Positions 59,322-64,000 of a DNA stretch of 64,000 nt are shown in pieces; within the stretch, counting starts at the first letter, position 1; every line of letters begins with the position of its first letter. The notes beneath the pieces were generated by a model that saw only the letters and a program-made list of their open reading frames with translations, was not told the origin of the DNA and searched no databases. The stretch lies in assembly GCA_933228675.1 (NCBI GenBank), contig OW121742.1, positions 15,330,489 to 15,394,488 on the forward strand, given 5' to 3'. This stretch comes from Stomorhina lunata (taxonomy: Eukaryota; Arthropoda; Insecta; Diptera; Rhiniidae). The position numbers were made by a program, and so were the translations under genes.

Positions 59322-61798
59322 CTTTGCAGGTCGGAGAAAAAAGAACAGAACCAAAAAATAGTCGGCAGAGTTGCCGTTTTTTATACTTTTAATTAAAAAA
59401 GGTATTTTTTTAATATTTTTATCAAACATTTTTCTATAGAAAATTTTTTTATCAAAAATTTCTTTATCTATTTTTTTTTTTTTTATGAAATATTTTTCTA
59501 TAGAAATTTTTCTAACAAAAATTTTTCTATAGAAAAATTTTTCTGTAGAATTTTTTTTTTTAATTTTTCTATAGAAAATTTTTTTATCAAAAATTTTTCT
59601 ATAGACAATTTTTCTATGGAAAATTTTTCTATCAAAAATTTTTCTATAGAAAATTTGTTAAATTTTTTTTTTATCAAAAATTGTTCTATATAAAATCTTT
59701 TTATCAAAAATGTTTCTTTTGAAAATTTTTTTATCAAAAATTTTTCTATATAAATTTTTTTATCAAATATGTATTTTTCTATCGAAAATTTTTTTATGAA
59801 AAATTTTTCTAGAGATTTTTTTTTTCAAATTTTTCTATAGAAAACTTTTTTATCAAAAATTTTTCCACAGAAAATTTTTTTGTCAAAAATTTTTCTATAG
59901 AAAATTAGTTTAATCAAAAATTTCTCTATAGAAAATTTTCTTACAAAAATTATTCTATAGAAAATTTTTTTATCAAAAATTTTTCTATATAAATTTTTTT
60001 TTTCTATAAAATTTCTTTATCTAATTTTTTTTTTTTTTTTATGAAATATTTTTCTATAGAAATTTTTTTAACAAAAATTTTTCTATAGAAAAATTTTTCT
60101 GTAGAATTTTTGTTTTTAATTTTTCTATAGAAAATTTTTTTATCAAAAATTTTTCTATAGACAATTTTTCTATCAAAAATTTTTCTATCAAAAATTTTTC
60201 TATCAAAAATTTTTCTATAGAAAATTTGTTAAAATTTTTTTTTATCAAAAATTTTTCTATCAAAAATTTTTCTATAGAAAATTTGTTAAAATTTTTTTTT
60301 ATCAAAAATTTTTCTATAGAAAATTTTTTTATCAAAAATGGTTCTATAGAAAATCTTTTTATCAAAAATTTTTCTTATGAAAATTTTTTTATCAAAAATT
60401 TTTCTATATAAATTTTTTTTATCAAATATGTATTTTTCTATCGAAAATTTTTTTATGAAAAATTTTTCTAGAGATTTTTTTTTCAAATTTTTCTATAGAA
60501 AACTTTTTTATCAAAAATTTTTCCACAGAAAATTATTTATCAAAAATTTTTCTAAGAAAATTTTTGCATCAAAAATTTTACTATAGAAAATTTTTTTATC
60601 AAAAATTTTTCTATAGAAAATTAGTTTAATCAAAAATTTCTTTATAGACAATTAGTTTAATCAAAAATTTCTTTATAGAAAATTTTCTTACAAAAATTTT
60701 TCTATAGAAATCTTGTTTATCAAAAATTTTTCTATAGAAAATTTTTTTATCAAAAATTTTTCTATATAAATTTTTTTTATCAAAAATTTTTCTATATAAA
60801 TTTTTTTATGAAAAAATTTTCTAAAGAAAATTTTTTTTATCACAAAGTTTTCTATTGACAACTTTTTTTATCAAATATTTTTCTATCAAAAATTTTTCTA
60901 TATAATTCTTTTTATCAAAAATTGTTCTATAGATTTTTTTTTTAAATTTTTCTATAGTTAAGTTTTTTTTATCAAAAATTTTTCTATAGAAAATTTTTTT
61001 GTCAAAAAAATTTTCTATAGAAAATTTTCTTACAAAATTACTCTATAGAAAACTTTTATATCAAAAATTTTTCTATAGAAAGTTTTTATCAAAAATTTTT
61101 CTATAGAAATTTTTTTATTAAAAATTTTTTGATAGAAATTTTTTTATCAAAAATTTTTCTATAGAAATTTTTTTATCAACAATTTTTCTATAGAAAATTT
61201 TTTCTTATCAAAAATTTTTCTATAGGAAATTTTTTTATCAAAAATTTTTCTATAGGAAATTTTTTTATCAAAAATTTTTCTATAGAAGATTTGAAAATTT
61301 TTTGATATAAAAATATTTTTATCGAAAATATTACAGAAAAATATTTTTCTCAAACAATTTTCCAAAGAAAATTATTTTTATTAAAAATTTTTCTATAAAA
61401 AAATGTTTGGATCGAAAGTATCTAAATATTAAAATCAAAAATTGTTTAATATTAGAATTTATTTCTGTTTTGAAAAATATTCCCAATATTTACAAAAATA
61501 TTCCCAATGTGTGCAACAATAATAGTGTCGTGGCAACTATGTTCGAGATTATATTTCTTTGTTCTCTCGAACCATCTATTTTGTTGCTATAAATTGAATT
61601 TTGATTTGTTTCTTGCCTATTTTGTTTTTGTCTTTTCTTTAACAAAGTGGCACCAATCAACTCTGTTAACATCCAAATTCCAACTGAATGATTTTAATAC
61701 TCATTTTCACTAGTTTTATTAATGATCGTGGTATTTACGAAAATTAAAAAATTAAAAAAAAATCATCGGCTTCTGGTGGTATGGGCTGCCTACTCCTG
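59322..61798 (+). mobile_element. Array-bearing element S, copy 3 (most complete)
   Basis: Left flank 59,322-59,412 has GGTCGGAGAAAAAAGAACAG and GTCGGCAGAGTTGCCG. A 30-bp array fills 59,413-61,400. The right flank 61,468-61,798 has GTGTCGTGGCAAC, TTTGTTCTCTCGAACC, GTGGCACCAATC and GGTGGTATGGGCTGCCTACT. The left flank and the reverse complement of the right flank share loosely matching words (GGTCGGAGAA / GGTTCGAGAGAA and AGAGTTGCC / ATAGTTGCC), suggesting ancient inverted ends. No protein is encoded; the roughly 60-70-codon frames in the flank differ in reading between copies. Confidence 0.72.
59413..61400. repeat. 30-bp array K inside element S copy 3
   Basis: About 65 units of the 30-bp family with insertions of T runs. 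A block beginning ATGAAATATTTTTCTATAG recurs 556 bp apart (59,485 and 60,041), and one with CAAATATGTATTTTTCTATC recurs 659 bp apart (59,764 and 60,423), so the array has grown by segmental duplication with about 100 bp added in the second copy. Confidence 0.95.
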
Positions 61799-62640
61799 TA
61801 CATGAGATGTGTTTATAAATTAATATACTTTGATGATTCGGCACACTCTAACCTGTATTATTAAATAAAACCTAAAATCCATTAAAAAAAATTAGCCGAT
61901 ATTTTTTTAAAGGCAATCGAGACTTTGCCATTTTGAGCTAAAAAAAGGGATCAAAAAGCTCCCAAATTTTAAGAAAATATTTTGCTTTTGAATTAAAAAA
62001 CTGTTAAACTTTTTACTTATTGTATAAAAAATCCACGACATAATTCTAATATTTAATTTTGAGAGTACATTCTTGTTACACTGAACAAATGTATACAAAT
62101 TCACGAAAAACTTGAGCGATATGCCAAAAAAAAAAAAAAATCATGTAAAGATGCTCTTAAAGGTATTCAAAGCTTACAAACCAATTTAAGCTTTTGGTTA
62201 AGCAAATATCTATTTTTTTTTCTAATACAGCACACATTTTACCACAACCGATATTAGTTGTAGTGTTAGCTTGAAAGTCTTGGATTTTTTTTTTCTTATT
62301 TCGCCTCTTTTTCAACTCCCACTAGCATTATCTATATTTTCTACTTATATGGGAGTTCTTTTGGTCAATTTCTGTTGCACTTGGTGTTTTTTTTTTGCTT
62401 TAATCCAACCATTTTATTTTTATAAGCTTAAAAGCCAGTCAACCAACCAAGTAAAAAAATCACCAGCTATCCATTCGGGCTGGTGCATACAATAGCTCTT
62501 TCATTATTATTTCTTGTAGAATTATTATTTTTTTTTTGTTATAAAGATTTTTCTTTTACCTTAAGCTTGAGTATGCATAACTTTATAATGGGCCCCATAT
62601 GCAACTTTGTACTAAAGTTATTTAGTGTCTACTTTTCCTA
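61799..62640. other. Unique AT-rich sequence
   Basis: No gene supported. A polypyrimidine stretch TTTAGTGTCTACTTTTCCTAG ends at 62,641 as the acceptor of the next entry. Confidence 0.45.
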
Positions 62641-62641
62641 G

Positions 62642-62781
62642 GCCTATCGCGAAATGAACGACCAAGTGATGGAGTTGAAAGAGCGAAAGACTTCAGGGAA
62701 AGACGGAACTTAGCACGAATGTTACGTCGTAAGAATGGTTTCATATCTAGAACACATGTCACTTTTTCTTACGAGGATTAA
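62642..62781 (+). CDS. Candidate exon, arginine-rich unknown protein
   Basis: An acceptor-like tract ending CTTTTCCTAG precedes a stretch of clearly higher GC than its surroundings. In one frame it is open from the acceptor to TAA at 62,779: LSRNERPSDGVERAKDFRE, then RRNLARMLRRKNGF, then ISRTHVTFSYED. A second frame is open only to 62,713. A donor-like CGTAAGAAT near 62,728 could end the exon earlier. The GC-richer composition continues to about 62,900, including a 37-codon frame starting at 62,802. No family is recognised. It may be an exon of a gene extending beyond the window, or a fragment of transposon coding sequence. Confidence 0.3.
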
Positions 62782-63119
62782 AACTTAAATTGACGCCAAT
62801 AATGTTGTGTAAGCCTGGCTTTGACTTCCATCTGCATGATTGTTCAAAACATGCCAGAGGATGCGAGAGTCGTCGGATGTTTAATGAATTCTTAATGATT
62901 TTAATTTGTCATTAGCAGGAGCTGAAACAATTTGAAATTAAGGTCTGAAAATATTGTTCACATAATGAAAATAAGAAAATGGAGTTTCGAGTCTCCACCA
63001 GATTTGGATTTGCATTTCCAAAAAGTAGTAAACTTCTGCTCCTTACATTTCTTGATATGTGTGTCATTCATTTTACAAAATTTGATAAGCTTCGAAATAT
63101 ACAAGTGATTAGCAGATTT

Positions 63120-63990
63120 CGAAAGGTCTTCCGTCACAAATACCCAAATTTCAAGTAAGTACCAAAGGCAAAATAATTTGGCATTAATTACTGTAATTTT
63201 ATCTTACATATAAACAAAAAGTACCACAAAAGATTCAAAATATAGTTTTATTTAGTAAATAGCCATATATTTTAAATACTTCATCATTTGGTTTGAAAAA
63301 TTCACGAAAGTACCAAAATAAAGATACTCGCCTTAAATTAAATAGCATTCGTCGTGACAGAAAAATATTAACCGAAATAATCTCCGGGTTTAATAGCAGA
63401 ATTTTCAAATAGTATAAAGATGTTTTCTACATATAAAGAATAAGTACCACGAATGAACTTAAATATCATTTTTTTCAGTAAATTATGGTTCAGGTCATCT
63501 GGCTTTAAAAATTCACAAAAGTGCCAAAATAAATTGTTTGTCTTACACTTTGTGTCTCAGATTAATAAGAAACATTTTCAAAAGTACTTTTTTCTCAAGA
63601 ATTTGTTATTAACTATAAATGGTCTAATAAATAAACTGGGTCATTTTTTATGGATTGAAACCGAAGACCAAGTATCAACAAATATAGTAAAGCATATAAA
63701 AGTTTTCCTCCATAAATTTAATATTTTTTCATGACAAAAACATTTTTTTCTTTAAGTGTTTTTTTCCAAAGAAACTTAAGGTTTAAGAAAAAGTACCAAA
63801 GTTCTAAAGATTGACAAAAGTTACAAAAAAGTATATTTGCATATAACGGCTCAAAATTACAAAAAGTACCAAGAAATACCCTAAAATAATTTTTACGTAC
63901 TTTAGATCTTATGATACAAAAAAGACCAGTAATGGAAGATAAAATGTTTTTAATGGAAATGGGACTCAATGTTTCAAAAAGTACTTAATC
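63120..63990. repeat. Diverged about 220-bp tandem repeat with GTACCAAA words
   Basis: AAAAAGTACCACAAAAGATT (63,216) and the following 130 bp are matched about 220 bp later by AATAAGTACCACGAATGAAC (63,440) and its downstream sequence, including GAAAGTACCAAAATAAAG versus AAAAGTGCCAAAATAAAT. More GTACCAA words follow at about 63,793 and 63,867. Similar words occur in the composite element at 47.1-47.4 kb. The stop-free frames here are not supported as genes. Confidence 0.55.
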
Positions 63991-64000
63991 ATATTTTTTT

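Noticed and set aside
780..61400. CRISPR array as an explanation for the regular repeats
   Set aside because: Repeats are directly tandem without unique spacers, and the DNA is eukaryotic.
61490..61713. Similar 60-71-codon frames in the right flanks of element S copies 2 and 3
   Set aside because: Frames exist on both strands and differences between copies are not biased to silent sites; copy 1 lacks the frame.

Overview
The window is AT-rich eukaryotic DNA that reads as the intergenic or intronic space of a fly, probably a calyptrate such as a blow fly or house fly relative. The evidence is the base composition, the interspersed repeats with a TATACCCTTCACC start and a GTCCGTCCGTC core (the arrangement described for dipteran mini-me/DINE-1 elements), and fly-type TTAA-flanked miniature elements. 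The species assignment is inference. No complete protein-coding gene, rRNA or tRNA could be supported. A few short stop-free stretches with splice-like or polyadenylation-like context are listed as low-confidence exon candidates.

About 40% of the window is tandem repeat. There are about a dozen arrays with periods of 27, 28, 30, 31 or 33 bp, almost all variants of an A/T-tract unit around TTTTCTATAGAAAA or TTTTCTATAAAA. Layout: 27/33-bp array (0.8-3.05 kb); 27-bp (5.0-8.2); 31-bp type B (11.7-15.1); 28-bp type C (16.9-20.3); 28-bp type D (21.3-24.2); 31-bp type E, the reverse complement of B (29.6-32.0); 31-bp type F with TATCGATA in each unit (37.0-38.6); 30-bp (47.7-49.7, split by a mobile element); 31-bp type G, nearly the reverse complement of F (51.2-54.0); 30-bp (55.8-57.5); 30-bp (59.4-61.4).

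Between the arrays lie mobile-element remains. These include a hAT-like insertion with an 8-bp target duplication carrying a broken LINE reverse transcriptase (9.3-10.5 kb); four near-full DINE-like copies, two head to head (42.3-43.8); a second DINE-like family broken by a TTAA-flanked MITE (26.7-28.3) with an inverted sister copy at 32.9-33.5; two foldback hairpins (26.5 and 42.0 kb); a diverged pair of about 1.1-kb repeats (33.9-36.2); a MITE family with GGCC termini (40.5-41.7); a candidate LTR (44.65-45.25); and a repeat element containing five 132-bp units (46.1-47.7).

The most notable observation is that three of the 30-bp arrays (near 49.7, 57.5 and 61.5 kb) are followed by the same non-repetitive flank of 200-330 bp, and two of them are also preceded by the same left flank of about 90 bp. 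The tandem array is therefore probably the inside of a mobile element, not a free satellite. This gives a plausible route for how related arrays were scattered and inverted across the region.
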